From NCBI RefSeq assembly GCF_900119485.1, contig NZ_FPJZ01000002.1, forward strand, positions 255,697-319,696: DNA of 64,000 nucleotides. Direction: 5' to 3'. A program made the position numbers and the translations under genes. The DNA is from Thermoactinomyces sp. DSM 45891. Its GTDB lineage: Bacteria; Bacillota; Bacilli; Thermoactinomycetales; Thermoactinomycetaceae. Below, piece after piece: positions 33,143 through 42,604 of this stretch (the first letter of the stretch is position 1; each line of letters starts with the position of its first letter). The notes under the pieces were generated by a model. That model was not told the origin of the DNA. It was given only the letters and a program-made list of their open reading frames with translations, and did no database searches.

Positions 33143-33186
33143 CTTACCCCCCCTATAATCAAGATCCACTGTTATCTAATCATCTA

Positions 33187-33876
33187 CTATGAGGTTTGTA
33201 CCTCATCCGTTGCTTTTTTACTCTTCTGTTTTTGAAAATATCCCCAAGCCAAAACACCAAGTACAGCTAATACTTGAACACCGTAGCTAAGCAGCGAGCC
33301 TGACGGGAAATAAGGTTTCATAAATTTCTCTTTGATGAGCATGCCACCCGCCGTCCAAGCTAATACTCCAGAGCCCACATATAAAATCCATGGAAAACGA
33401 TCCATCAACCGGAGGAATAGAGTACTTCCCCAAACAATAATCGGCACACTAATTACTAAGCCTAAGATCACGAGTAGATAATTTCCATGTGCAGCACCTG
33501 CTACTGCTAATACATTATCCAAGCCCATTACGGTATCTGCAATTATAATCGTTTGAATCGCTTGGAATACCGTTTTCTTCGCTTCAATCTCATGACCCTT
33601 GTCATCAGCTAATAACTTGCAAGAAATCCATAATAATAAAATGCCACCAACTAATAATAAACCCGGAATTTTTAGTAACCACACTACCGCTGAGGTTGCT
33701 ACAACCCGCATGACAACAGCACCTACAGTCCCCCAAAATATAACCTTGTTTTGTTGCTCTTTTGGAAGGTTTCTTGCTGCTAAACCAATGACAATTGCAT
33801 TATCCCCTGCTAGTACGAGGTCGATGATCACAATCGATATAAGTGCTGTTAAAAACTCTGTTGTAAATAAATCCAT
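33187..33876 (-). CDS. TerC-family membrane protein, probable manganese exporter
   Basis: About 229 residues from the ATG at 33876 (MDLFTTEFLTALISI) behind AAGGAGAAGG. Seven or so helices carry the TerC acidic motifs DLVLAGDNAIVI and DTVMGLDNVLAVAGAA. TerC homologs YkoY/YceF (MeeY/MeeF) of Bacillus and Alx of E. coli export Mn2+ and are controlled by yybP-ykoY riboswitches; this gene has such a riboswitch. The C-terminus is a Lys-rich tail. Likely first gene of a five-gene operon. Confidence 0.88.
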   Translation of the reverse strand: MDLFTTEFLTALISIVIIDLVLAGDNAIVIGLAARNLPKEQQNKVIFWGTVGAVVMRVVATSAVVWLLKIPGLLLVGGILLLWISCKLLADDKGHEIEAKKTVFQAIQTIIIADTVMGLDNVLAVAGAAHGNYLLVILGLVISVPIIVWGSTLFLRLMDRFPWILYVGSGVLAWTAGGMLIKEKFMKPYFPSGSLLSYGVQVLAVLGVLAWGYFQKQKSKKATDEVQTS

Positions 33877-33914
33877 ATAAACCTTCTCCTTTTTTTGTTT
33901 AAAATTACGTAACC

Positions 33915-34046
33915 ACAAGAAAAGACCTTTACCCTAAAAGGAAAAATCCAAATAGGATAAAGGTCTTGCTAACAACGATTACGTTGCCAACAAAGCCGGG
34001 GAATCCTCCCGTAATGACGACTTTGTTGTAACAGCTACTCCCCTTT
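33915..34046 (-). ncRNA. yybP-ykoY manganese riboswitch with terminator
   Basis: The leftward leader of terC contains the hallmark AAAGGGGAGTAGC (about 34034-34046), further paired segments down to GTTAGC at 33968, and then a strong terminator: a stem AAGACCTTTA...TAAAGGTCTT (33922-33967) with TTTTCTT after it. The yybP-ykoY class binds Mn2+ and turns expression on. Here Mn2+ should favour antitermination of terC and the genes behind it. Confidence 0.88.
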
Positions 34047-34141
34047 AAACATACATATATGGCATTTGTTACTTCCATCATAATCGAGTAATCAAAATAC
34101 TGTCAATGAGTATTTCTTATAAAACATAACACGAAATTCTA

Positions 34142-34960
34142 TTAGTACAACCGTTTTTTCTTATTAACCCTTTTTCTATCTTGAAACCCTTCGGGGTTCG
34201 CTTTTTCCCGAGTAGCACTTGGCTCTTGTAATTCCTTGCTCTGAGAATGATCTGCAGCTATCGGAGTCACCTTCATTGTCTCCATTGCTTCCACCACCGG
34301 GACCTGTTTAGAGGAATCCGTCTCTTCTTCAGTAGAATCTACCCCTAAAAGGTTTTGCTTATACAATCGTCGCGTAATCGCTTTAGAATGAGTCGAAGAC
34401 GAATCTTGATCCTGCTCTAGCCCTAGCTCAGGTTGCACAACAGAATGGGGGGAAGTAGGTTCCTTCCTAGCAAAACGACGACGTGCAAATGGTTGAGTGT
34501 GCGTTAAGAACTCTTCTTCATGATGACCATTCTGTCCACTTTCTTTCCTATCATCTTCTAGAAGAGTGTTCTGTGCATGCTGCTCTCTTCGACTTCTCCA
34601 AGAAGATGGTTGGCCAAATTCTGCTTTTTCTACTTCTTTTTTCCTTACTAGTTTATGTTCAATTAACGAGGATGCTACATGATCTTTATTAGTAATTTCT
34701 TCCTGATCCTCGTCCACTTGTTCTGTCTCTGATAAGTATTGTGCTTGTTGGCGTTTTCGTTCACGTCTACGAGTACTCCGACGCACTTTTTCTACCGATA
34801 TACTTGAAGTTTCGTATTGCTCATCTTCTGGAAAGAATTGATTCAGCTCTTCCAATTCCTTAGCCCGCTTTTTTCCGATGATAATACTAACTCCAGCAAT
34901 CATAACAACGATGATTACTCCAAGACCAACCCAAAGCATTGGTCCGTTAAGAAAAGACAT
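34142..34960 (-). CDS. Single-pass membrane protein of unknown function
   Basis: 272 residues from the ATG at 34960, seven bases after GGAGG. One N-terminal membrane helix (about 8-28) is followed by a Lys/Arg-rich patch (RRSTRRRERKRQQ) and a long Glu/Gln/Ser-rich, probably disordered, cytoplasmic region with scattered Arg clusters (FARRRFARKE) and a basic end KKKRLY. Not recognised. The topology and charge suggest a scaffold or nucleic-acid-near protein, but nothing shows this directly. It follows the crotonase gene by 20 bases and is probably cotranscribed. Confidence 0.7.
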   Translation of the reverse strand: MSFLNGPMLWVGLGVIIVVMIAGVSIIIGKKRAKELEELNQFFPEDEQYETSSISVEKVRRSTRRRERKRQQAQYLSETEQVDEDQEEITNKDHVASSLIEHKLVRKKEVEKAEFGQPSSWRSRREQHAQNTLLEDDRKESGQNGHHEEEFLTHTQPFARRRFARKEPTSPHSVVQPELGLEQDQDSSSTHSKAITRRLYKQNLLGVDSTEEETDSSKQVPVVEAMETMKVTPIAADHSQSKELQEPSATREKANPEGFQDRKRVNKKKRLY

Positions 34961-34980
34961 AACGAAACCTCCATTGATCA

Positions 34981-35772
34981 TTAATTTCCTTTAAAATGAG
35001 GACGACGTTTTTCAATAAACGCATCCATTCCTTCCATCCGGTCCTGTGAGTGGAAAGTGAGTCCGAAATAAGAGGCCTCCATACGCAAACCACTCTTAAG
35101 GTCTACTTCCACACCATTATGAATGGCTTTCTTTATAAAATGAAGTGCTAGCGGAGCCTGTTTCGACAACTGGTCAGCTAGACGTTTCGCTTCATCCATT
35201 AGTTGATCAGTAGGTACCACTTTCTGTACAAGCCCGAGTTGATAAGCTTCCTGAGCAGAAATACGATCCCCCGTCATACAAAGATACTTCGCATGATTCC
35301 GCCCAATCGCGCGAGCAAGACGTTGCGTACCTCCATAACCCGGGATTACACCTAAATTAATCTCTGGTTGTCCAAATGAAGCTTGATCTGATGCTAGTAT
35401 CATATCTCCACACATGGCAAGTTCGCAACCTCCACCTAGAGCAAATCCATTAATTGCCATAATAACAGGCTTGGTAAGGTCCTCTATTTTTTGGAAAATG
35501 GCTTGCCCTCGTAGAGCTTTCTGCTCTGCTTCAATCGATGTTTCGATCTGACGCAACTCCGTAATATCTGCACCAGCTACAAATGCCTTCTCACCCGCAC
35601 CCGTTATAATAACCGCACGAACAGACTCTTCTTGCTGAATCCAAGTAATAACTTGATCCAATTCTTCTAACAACTCTACATTAAGTGCATTTAATACTTT
35701 AGGACGATTTAAGGTGACCATTACCGTTCCGTCTGATTGCTCTACCAATAAATGTTTATATGCTTCCATCAT
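34981..35772 (-). CDS. Enoyl-CoA hydratase/isomerase (crotonase)
   Basis: About 263 residues. Oxyanion-hole segments AFVAGADI and GFALGGGCELAMCGD and the catalytic Glu residues in GGCELAM and PEINLGVIPGYGGTQRL are present, as in short-chain enoyl-CoA hydratases and crotonases that hydrate trans-2-enoyl-CoA. The usual start GTG at 35781 overlaps its ribosome site; ATG at 35772 is five bases after AAGGGTGG and fits better. No other beta-oxidation genes are nearby. The exact substrate (crotonyl-CoA or longer) cannot be told. Confidence 0.9.
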   Translation of the reverse strand: MMEAYKHLLVEQSDGTVMVTLNRPKVLNALNVELLEELDQVITWIQQEESVRAVIITGAGEKAFVAGADITELRQIETSIEAEQKALRGQAIFQKIEDLTKPVIMAINGFALGGGCELAMCGDMILASDQASFGQPEINLGVIPGYGGTQRLARAIGRNHAKYLCMTGDRISAQEAYQLGLVQKVVPTDQLMDEAKRLADQLSKQAPLALHFIKKAIHNGVEVDLKSGLRMEASYFGLTFHSQDRMEGMDAFIEKRRPHFKGN

Positions 35773-35992
35773 ATAATCCACCCTTCTGCGCCTTTACCTA
35801 TCATGCTTGATTTATCGCTTTCAAACAAGGGTTCTTCCCATTAGTTCAAGAAAGAGCAATATTCTCCTCCTTCATTATACAAAACGAACAATTCATTCAT
35901 AAAAATATAAAAATTGGAAAATGTTTTCATCCTTCTTAGGTTGCTACTTCGAACCTATTATATTGTAACATTTCACTGGGAGAAATGAAATC

Positions 35993-36022
35993 AAAGCGAC
36001 CGAATTGTAAATCGGTCGCTTT
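35993..36022 (-). terminator. Terminator after prfB
   Basis: An 11-bp perfect stem (AAAGCGACCGA with TCGGTCGCTTT) is followed by T-rich sequence on the leftward strand. The rest of the gap 35773-36035 is AT-rich and shows no gene. Confidence 0.88.
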
Positions 36023-36035
36023 GGCTAAGTTAACA

Positions 36036-37137
36036 TTATTTCATTTTGCTACGAAGATACCCTTCAATAAAAGAGGTGATTTCTCCGTCCATGACAGCTT
36101 GGACATTTCCCATCTCCACCGAGGTACGGTGATCTTTTACCATACTATACGGGTGAAATACATACGAACGGATTTGACTCCCCCATCCAATCTCTGCTTG
36201 TTCCCCTTGTATCGCATTCATCTCTTTTTGTTGTTCTGCTAGCTGTCTTTCATATAAGCGGGCTTTCAGGATCTTCATCGCTCGTTCACGGTTCTTAATT
36301 TGCGAGCGCTCCGATTGACAAGTTACCACCACGTTGGTCGGAACATGCGTGATCCGAACTGCCGAGTCCGTTGTATTTACATGCTGACCGCCTGCTCCGC
36401 TAGAACGATAGGTGTCAATCTTAAGATCTTCTGTACGAATCTCGATTTCAATATCATTATCTATCTCAGGCATAACGTTACACGAAGCAAAAGATGTATG
36501 ACGACGTCCCGAAGAGTCAAACGGACTAATCCGTACTAAGCGATGGACTCCTTTTTCTGCTTTTAGATAACCATATGCGTTTATCCCTTTAATGAGTAAG
36601 GTAACACTTTTCACTCCTGCCTCATCTCCAGGCAAATAATCAAGGGTTTCCACTTTATATCCATTTCGTTCGGACCATCTGGTGTACATGCGTAACAACA
36701 TCTCAGCCCAGTCCTGGGACTCTGTACCACCCGCTCCCGGATGTAGTTCCAAAATAGCTGAATTCCGGTCATATGGCTCACTCAACATCATGTGAAGTTC
36801 AAAAGCATCAACATCTTTAACGAGTTGCCGAACTGCCCTCTTTTGTTCTTCTAACAAATCTTCATCTTGTTCCTCTACTATTAATTCTAACATCATGTTT
36901 TGCTCTTCAAGTGCTTCATCAAGAGATGTGATCTGCTCCACTTGTTCTTTCAACGATTTCATCTCATCGATTACTTTTTGGGCGGCCTGCTGGTCATTCC
37001 AAAAAGTAGCGTCTGTCATTTGTGTTTCTAGTTCTTGCAGTCGTTCTTTTTTCTGGTCTAAGTCAAAGAGACCCCCGAATGTCCGCCAGTCGTTTGGCTG
37101 TATTCTGGAGCTCATGTCTGATTTCTGATAGATCCAA
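36036..37137 (-). CDS. prfB: Peptide chain release factor 2, with programmed +1 frameshift
   Basis: RF2 reads UGA and UAA stops. The domain core has SPF (RISPFDSSGR) and GGQ (SGAGGQHVN). The true start is TTG at 37137, five bases after AGGTGA (37143-37148). It opens a 24-codon frame ending RLADIRGSL at CTT (37066-37068) followed by TGA (37063-37065). A Shine-Dalgarno-like GGGGG (37072-37076) sits just before, the standard RF2 frameshift site. Ribosomes slip one base forward at CTT-T and continue at GAC (37064) into LDLDQKKERLQELE. Segments 37137-37066 and 37064-36036 give 366 residues, the same as B. subtilis RF2. An in-frame ATG at 37115 is not the real start. Confidence 0.96.
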
Positions 37138-37288
37138 AGCTCTCACCTCTTATGGTTATGTCGCGTTAGTTTGTTCTGGGGTAATGTATCTCCCCTAATC
37201 ATTCCTATTCTAGTTGCTGGCCTCTCTTGAAGCATGTATGTCCATTATAACGTATACGAGCAAGAAAACCCACGATTCCAATAGGATG

Positions 37289-37314
37289 GAAAAAAGGTAG
37301 CACGGCGGCTACCT
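37289..37314 (-). terminator. Terminator after secA
   Basis: A 7-bp stem (37295-37301 with 37308-37314) with a 6-base loop is followed by six T on the leftward strand. It separates secA from prfB, and the rest of the gap shows no gene. Confidence 0.85.
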
Positions 37315-37336
37315 CTTCTCTTGTTGGTTATAAACG

Positions 37337-39877
37337 TTACTGTGGCTTTTTCATACAACACTGTTTGTATTTCTTTCCGCTTCCACATGGACAAAGGTCA
37401 TTACGCCCTATTTTTTCCATGTTGCGGACAGGGCGTTTCTTTTTAGCTTGCTCAGAGCGTTCAGTGTCGTCACCGGAGACAGCTTGAGCATTCATGACAA
37501 TTTCGTTTGGCTCTACTTCAATGGCTTCATCTTCTTCGATGACCGTTTTCATCATATACTTCGCCACTTCTTCTTGGATCTCAGCAGTGAGAGCCTCAAA
37601 CATAGCGAAGCCTTCCATTTGATAGCTACGAAGCGGGTTATCTTGACCATAGGCGCGAAGGTGAATTCCTTGACGCAATTGTTCCATCGCATCAATATGA
37701 TCCATCCATTTGCGGTCTACTGTGCGCAGGATAACCACCTTTGAAAACTCTTGGAAACGATCATGACCGATTTCTTCTACACGTTGCTTATAGAATCTCT
37801 CAACCTCTTCAGAAAGAATGTCGATGATTTCTTGCGACGTTTTATGTTCGAGATCGTCGTCATCTAGTGTATCATCTGGAAGCAAGTTACTATGCGCATA
37901 ATCCACAATTGCATCTAGATCCCATTCTTCTTCATCACTATCAGCAGTATGGATACTAACAACTCGCTCGATATCAGCCTTAATCATGTTAAGCACAACA
38001 TCTTGTAGATCGGTAGAAGTTAAAATCTCCTTCCGCTGTGTGTAGATAATCCCCCGCTGTTGGTTCATCACATCATCATATTGAAGAACCCAGCGGCGTG
38101 TATCAAAGTTATTTCCTTCCACCTTTTTCTGTGCATTCTCGACAGCACGGCTAAACATACCACCTTCAATCGGTTGGTCTTCATCCATGCCCAGACGATT
38201 CATCAAGCCTTCTATTCGCTCCGAACCGAAACGACGCATTAAATCGTCAGAGAAAGAAAGGAAAAATTGGGAGGTACCTGGGTCCCCTTGTCGTCCCGAA
38301 CGACCACGGAGCTGGTTATCAATCCGACGGCTCTCATGACGTTCTGTTCCAATAATATGGAGTCCACCTAACTCAGCCACACCTTCACCCAGTTTGATAT
38401 CGGTACCACGGCCCGCCATATTGGTTGCAATCGTAACAGCGCCCATCTGCCCTGCTTGTGCTACAATCTCAGCCTCTTGAGCATGATTTTTTGCGTTGAG
38501 TACTTGATGAGCGATACCGCGTTTTTTCAGTAAACGTGAAAGTTTCTCGGAGTTTTCAATCGATACCGTTCCCACTAGTACAGGTCGTCCTGTTTGGTGG
38601 CTTAGTACGATTTCCTCTACAACGGCACGGAACTTCGCCTCTTCTGTCTTATAGAGTACGTCATTTTTATCTTCTCGGATCATCGGACGGTTGGTAGGAA
38701 TTTGTATAACGTCCATATTATAAATCTTACGGAACTCCTCTTCCTCCGTCTTTGCCGTACCCGTCATGCCACCCAATTTATCGTACATCCGGAAATAGTT
38801 TTGTAAGGTAATCGTTGCTAGTGTCATGCTCTCTCTCTGTACTTCTAGACCCTCTTTCGCCTCGATCGCTTGATGTAAGCCATCACTGTAACGACGACCT
38901 TGCATCAAACGTCCTGTGAATTCGTCAACGATAACCACTTCGCCCTCTTCGGTAACGACATAATCTTGGTCACGCTTCATGATCACATGAGCTTTTAAGG
39001 CCTGTTGCACGTGATGATTTAAGGTAATGTGTTTCATGTCAAATAAATTGTCAACACCTAAGAAAGACTCTACCTTCTTAACCCCATCATCCGTTAATGC
39101 CACTTGCTTCGTCTTAATATCGATGGAATAATCCTCTTCGTCACGAAGGCGTTTGATAATCTGGTCCGCAGTATAGTACAAATCAGTGGCTTTCGCCGCT
39201 TGCCCACTAATAATGAGTGGAGTACGGGCTTCGTCGACTAAAATACTGTCAACCTCATCGACAATTGCGAAATTTAATTCGCGTTGCGATAAACTATCCA
39301 CATCCGTAACCATGTTATCACGCAGATAGTCAAAACCAAATTCATTATTCGTACCAAATGTGATATCAGCGGCATACGCTTCCCGCTTCTCTTCCGGAGA
39401 CATAAATGGCAAATTAAGTCCAACCGTTAACCCTAGGAACTCAAACACTTGCCCCATCCACTCTTTGTCACGTTGAGCCAAGTAATCGTTCACAGTAATG
39501 ATATGAACACCTTTGCCTGAGATCGCATTGAGATACGCAGGTAGAGTAGACACTAAGGTTTTCCCTTCACCCGTCTTCATCTCCGCGATATCGCCGTTGT
39601 GAATTACCATCCCACCGATTAATTGCACCTCAAAATGACGCATGCCCAGCACACGTTTCCCTGCTTCGCGCATCACAGCAAACGCTTCTATCAACAGGTC
39701 ATCTAGCGTTTCCCCGTCCTGATAACGTCTTTGGAATTCTCCTGTCTTTGCCTGCAGTGCTTCATCACTTAACGCAATCATCTGTTCTTCCAGCGCATCA
39801 ACCTGCTTAGCAAGCTGAAAATACTTTTTCAATTGTCGTTCCGTCGGATCTAAAAACTTCTTTAGCGCTTTAATCAT
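37337..39877 (-). CDS. secA: Preprotein translocase ATPase
   Basis: 846 residues from ATG at 39877, eight bases after GGAGG; an ATG five codons earlier lacks that spacing. SecA drives preproteins through SecYEG. Walker A MKTGEGKT, DEVD, the helicase part with GRSGRQGDPG, and the C-terminal zinc-binding SEC-C motif CPCGSGKKYKQCC are all present. Located upstream of prfB as in Bacillus, though separated by a terminator. Confidence 0.98.
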   Translation of the reverse strand: MIKALKKFLDPTERQLKKYFQLAKQVDALEEQMIALSDEALQAKTGEFQRRYQDGETLDDLLIEAFAVMREAGKRVLGMRHFEVQLIGGMVIHNGDIAEMKTGEGKTLVSTLPAYLNAISGKGVHIITVNDYLAQRDKEWMGQVFEFLGLTVGLNLPFMSPEEKREAYAADITFGTNNEFGFDYLRDNMVTDVDSLSQRELNFAIVDEVDSILVDEARTPLIISGQAAKATDLYYTADQIIKRLRDEEDYSIDIKTKQVALTDDGVKKVESFLGVDNLFDMKHITLNHHVQQALKAHVIMKRDQDYVVTEEGEVVIVDEFTGRLMQGRRYSDGLHQAIEAKEGLEVQRESMTLATITLQNYFRMYDKLGGMTGTAKTEEEEFRKIYNMDVIQIPTNRPMIREDKNDVLYKTEEAKFRAVVEEIVLSHQTGRPVLVGTVSIENSEKLSRLLKKRGIAHQVLNAKNHAQEAEIVAQAGQMGAVTIATNMAGRGTDIKLGEGVAELGGLHIIGTERHESRRIDNQLRGRSGRQGDPGTSQFFLSFSDDLMRRFGSERIEGLMNRLGMDEDQPIEGGMFSRAVENAQKKVEGNNFDTRRWVLQYDDVMNQQRGIIYTQRKEILTSTDLQDVVLNMIKADIERVVSIHTADSDEEEWDLDAIVDYAHSNLLPDDTLDDDDLEHKTSQEIIDILSEEVERFYKQRVEEIGHDRFQEFSKVVILRTVDRKWMDHIDAMEQLRQGIHLRAYGQDNPLRSYQMEGFAMFEALTAEIQEEVAKYMMKTVIEEDEAIEVEPNEIVMNAQAVSGDDTERSEQAKKKRPVRNMEKIGRNDLCPCGSGKKYKQCCMKKPQ

Positions 39878-39902
39878 GTAAACACCCTCCAAGAGGTAGT
39901 CT

Positions 39903-39955
39903 CATACCGTTTTCAACATACTATTATTTATTCTATCAAATAACATACCGTTTTT
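39903..39955 (-). repeat. Direct repeats upstream of secA
   Basis: CATACCGTTTT (plus-strand reading) occurs at 39903 and again at 39944, 41 bases apart, about four helical turns, within the secA promoter region. AT-rich -10-like sequence lies between. They could be operator half-sites; no known regulator matches. Confidence 0.4.
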
Positions 39956-40091
39956 CACTTTAATCCTTTAACAAAACAGAAAACCGAAAGAAAACCATCC
40001 GGTCGATTCGATAGAGAGAACAGATGATAAAAAATGCTCAACTCCCCTTTCTCTCTACGAATCCCCACCATGGTCTATATACTGGCAGCTC

Positions 40092-41318
40092 CTATTTCTC
40101 TTTCGATACCAATTTTTTCAACCGCAAGTAAAACGCATGCGCAAGCTTCTTACGATCACCTTCACGGTCAATGTAATTGAGGCCGTTTATGGCAATCTGT
40201 TCTTTTTGCTCCTCCGAATATTGGCGCACTTGACCAATAGCGGCCGCCAGCCCTTCCGGATTTTCAGCACCCGCAAAAATCCCTACCTCATTCTTCTCTA
40301 CAATTTCGCGAACTTCCCCATCTACCGTTGATAAAATGGGTTTTCCTAAAAAAGTATAGTCAAATAATTTATTCGGGCGTGCCCCGCGAAACACTTCGTT
40401 ATCAGCCAAGGAAATGATTCCGCAATCAGCCGCATATGTGTAATCAAAGATCTCCGACTTCGCAACCGGATCCAGTAGGTGGACATTCGTTAATCCCAAC
40501 TCCTCACGAAGGCGAACCAACTTCTCTTTTTCAGGTCCATCCCCGATCAATACAATCGATGTCCCAGGTTCCAGATAAAGTCCTGCGCGCACTACATACT
40601 CTAGAGCATTTGCTGGTCCATGTGCCCCTGTATATACCGCTAAAAACTCATCTTCCCGAATTCCCATCCGCTTGCGAAACTCATCTCTTGTCTGCGGCGT
40701 AGGTTCCCATGAACCGAGTACGACTCCGTTAGGAATCAATTCAATCTTACTTGGATCGATTCCCCGATCTGTGATAAAAGTACGTTGGTGATCGGTAAGA
40801 ACTATAATCTGATCCGCTTTTCGATACAGATGATTTTCCATCCAAGTCAAGATTCGAATAATATGTTTATTCGTAAGCCCGCCCATCTTGATCAGGGAAT
40901 CTGGCCACAGATCACGGACTTCAAACACAAACGGAACGCGCTTGATTGCCGCTAACATCCAGCCTGAAAAGGCTAAAAAGAGATGAGGCGAGGAAGCAAT
41001 CAACACATCCGGACGCTTCTTAAACAAACCCTGCAAGAAAAAGACGACAGCAAAGCTTGCCATGTTAATCATTCTACGAAAATCGTTTACCTTATGCGGA
41101 AACGACCATAACCAGTTTAAGCGCAAGCCTTTTACAGGAGGAATCGCTTGTTTCTCTTCTTCTGTTACCCAGCTACGACGCGGGTGGACGAAGCGGGACA
41201 TCCATAGATCTACCTCTGCTCCCTCCTCTTCCGCCCATTCTTTCGCTAGCTCATAGTGCCTCGTAATCCCTGCAATATTAGGGGGAACAGCATAGTGATT
41301 GGCCAACCAAATCTTCAT
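40092..41318 (-). CDS. Glycosyltransferase family 4, WbuB-like
   Basis: About 408 residues from ATG at 41318 (MKIWLANHYAVPPNIAGITRH). GT-B fold: N-terminal acceptor domain with a short hydrophobic stretch (residues 85-110) and C-terminal donor domain with LAVYTGAHGPANALEYVV and the EX7E-like region NEVFRGARPNKLFDYTFLGKP. The closest kind is WbuB, which adds N-acetylfucosamine in O-antigen units, but donor and acceptor cannot be read here. It lies 42 bases downstream of wecB, an operon for a surface polysaccharide. Confidence 0.85.
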   Translation of the reverse strand: MKIWLANHYAVPPNIAGITRHYELAKEWAEEEGAEVDLWMSRFVHPRRSWVTEEEKQAIPPVKGLRLNWLWSFPHKVNDFRRMINMASFAVVFFLQGLFKKRPDVLIASSPHLFLAFSGWMLAAIKRVPFVFEVRDLWPDSLIKMGGLTNKHIIRILTWMENHLYRKADQIIVLTDHQRTFITDRGIDPSKIELIPNGVVLGSWEPTPQTRDEFRKRMGIREDEFLAVYTGAHGPANALEYVVRAGLYLEPGTSIVLIGDGPEKEKLVRLREELGLTNVHLLDPVAKSEIFDYTYAADCGIISLADNEVFRGARPNKLFDYTFLGKPILSTVDGEVREIVEKNEVGIFAGAENPEGLAAAIGQVRQYSEEQKEQIAINGLNYIDREGDRKKLAHAFYLRLKKLVSKEK

Positions 41319-41360
41319 TGCTCTACACACTTCCTTGTAATAACGAATCATTCATCTCTA

Positions 41361-42425
41361 TCACAGCTCTTGTTCTAAGATGTCCACGATCTGTGTAGCG
41401 GTTGTTCCATCTCCAAATGCGGCTGGCACCTCTGAGAAATCGACTGTAAACCGCTCCACCATCTCTAAAATCTGTGCAGTATCGGCTCCAACTAATACAT
41501 TGGTTCCAAGATCTACTGTCTCTGTCCATTCCGTTTCATCACGCATCGTAATACAAGGAACTTGTGCAAAAAAAGCTTCCTTCTGCACACCACCTGAATC
41601 GGTTAAAATCTTACTCGCATGCACCTCTAACTGCAACATGTCTAAGTAACCCACAGGCGGAATCACCCGCACATTAGGGTTCGTAATCTGTAAGCTGAAC
41701 TGCTCTAACTTTCCAACGGTACGCGGATGTAGAGGGAGAATCGTAGTCATAGGTAGCTCATTCAGTGCTGACACGATCGCTCTTAGACGAGCTGGATCAT
41801 CTGTATTCTCTGCACGATGCAAGGTGACCAGAATATACGATTTAGACGTAATCCGACATTCATCTAGTATATGAGATTGATCCTCTGCTAAGGTACGATT
41901 AAAATTCACCACATCTAGCATAACATCCCCCACAAGAGAAACTCCTTCAGTCACTCCCTCAGAAGATAAATGCCTCAAAGCCGTCTCAGTCGGACAAAAT
42001 AGCCAACGAGATACATGATCCGTTAGCACACGATTTACCTCTTCAGGCATGCGACGGTTAAAGCTTCTAAGCCCTGCCTCCACATGTGCTACTGGGATAT
42101 GTAGCTTTGCTGCGGCAAGAGCTCCCGCAAGAGTGGAGTTGGTATCTCCATATACGAGAAGTGCATCAGGCTTCTCTTTCATCAACACTTCTTCGACTTT
42201 TGTTAGCATCTCTCCTGTTTGTGCGCCATGCGATTTGGAACCAACATGTAAATGGTATTCAGGATGAGGAATTTGTAGTTCTTCAAAGAAAATATCCGAC
42301 ATCGATTGATCATAATGTTGTCCAGTGTGCACAAGAACTTCTTGTCCACGCGAACGGATTGCTCGTGATACAGGAGCTGCTTTTACAAATTGCGGACGAG
42401 CTCCTACCACTGTTACTACCTTCAT
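41361..42425 (-). CDS. wecB: UDP-N-acetylglucosamine 2-epimerase (non-hydrolysing)
   Basis: About 354 residues. It interconverts UDP-GlcNAc and UDP-ManNAc for wall teichoic acid linkage units and polysaccharides. Motifs VVGARPQFVKAAP, GDTNSTL, HVEAGLRS, TLHRAENTD and SGGVQKEA fit the family, including catalytic Asp, Glu and His positions. Of three tandem ATGs, 42425 is best spaced from GGAGG. It leads the glycosyltransferase gene at 40092. The B. subtilis name is mnaA. Confidence 0.93.
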   Translation of the reverse strand: MKVVTVVGARPQFVKAAPVSRAIRSRGQEVLVHTGQHYDQSMSDIFFEELQIPHPEYHLHVGSKSHGAQTGEMLTKVEEVLMKEKPDALLVYGDTNSTLAGALAAAKLHIPVAHVEAGLRSFNRRMPEEVNRVLTDHVSRWLFCPTETALRHLSSEGVTEGVSLVGDVMLDVVNFNRTLAEDQSHILDECRITSKSYILVTLHRAENTDDPARLRAIVSALNELPMTTILPLHPRTVGKLEQFSLQITNPNVRVIPPVGYLDMLQLEVHASKILTDSGGVQKEAFFAQVPCITMRDETEWTETVDLGTNVLVGADTAQILEMVERFTVDFSEVPAAFGDGTTATQIVDILEQEL

Positions 42426-42517
42426 CATCATTCCTCCAACGACCTAGAGCATAGTGTATGATGCCTATCTTAACACAGAACCTGCCCCACTCTAAACCAT
42501 CCAGACTAATCTGACAT

Positions 42518-42567
42518 AAAACAGACTAAAGGCGAGTGAGTGTACCCACTAGCCTTTAGTCTGTTTT
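42518..42567. terminator. Terminator between hpf and wecB
   Basis: A 16-bp perfect stem (42518-42533 with 42552-42567) with an internal AGTG/CACT extension and T-runs on both strands. It ends the hpf transcript. Confidence 0.92.
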
Positions 42568-42604
42568 CCATTATTCTTTATATCATCAATTCATTATCCA
42601 GCAC

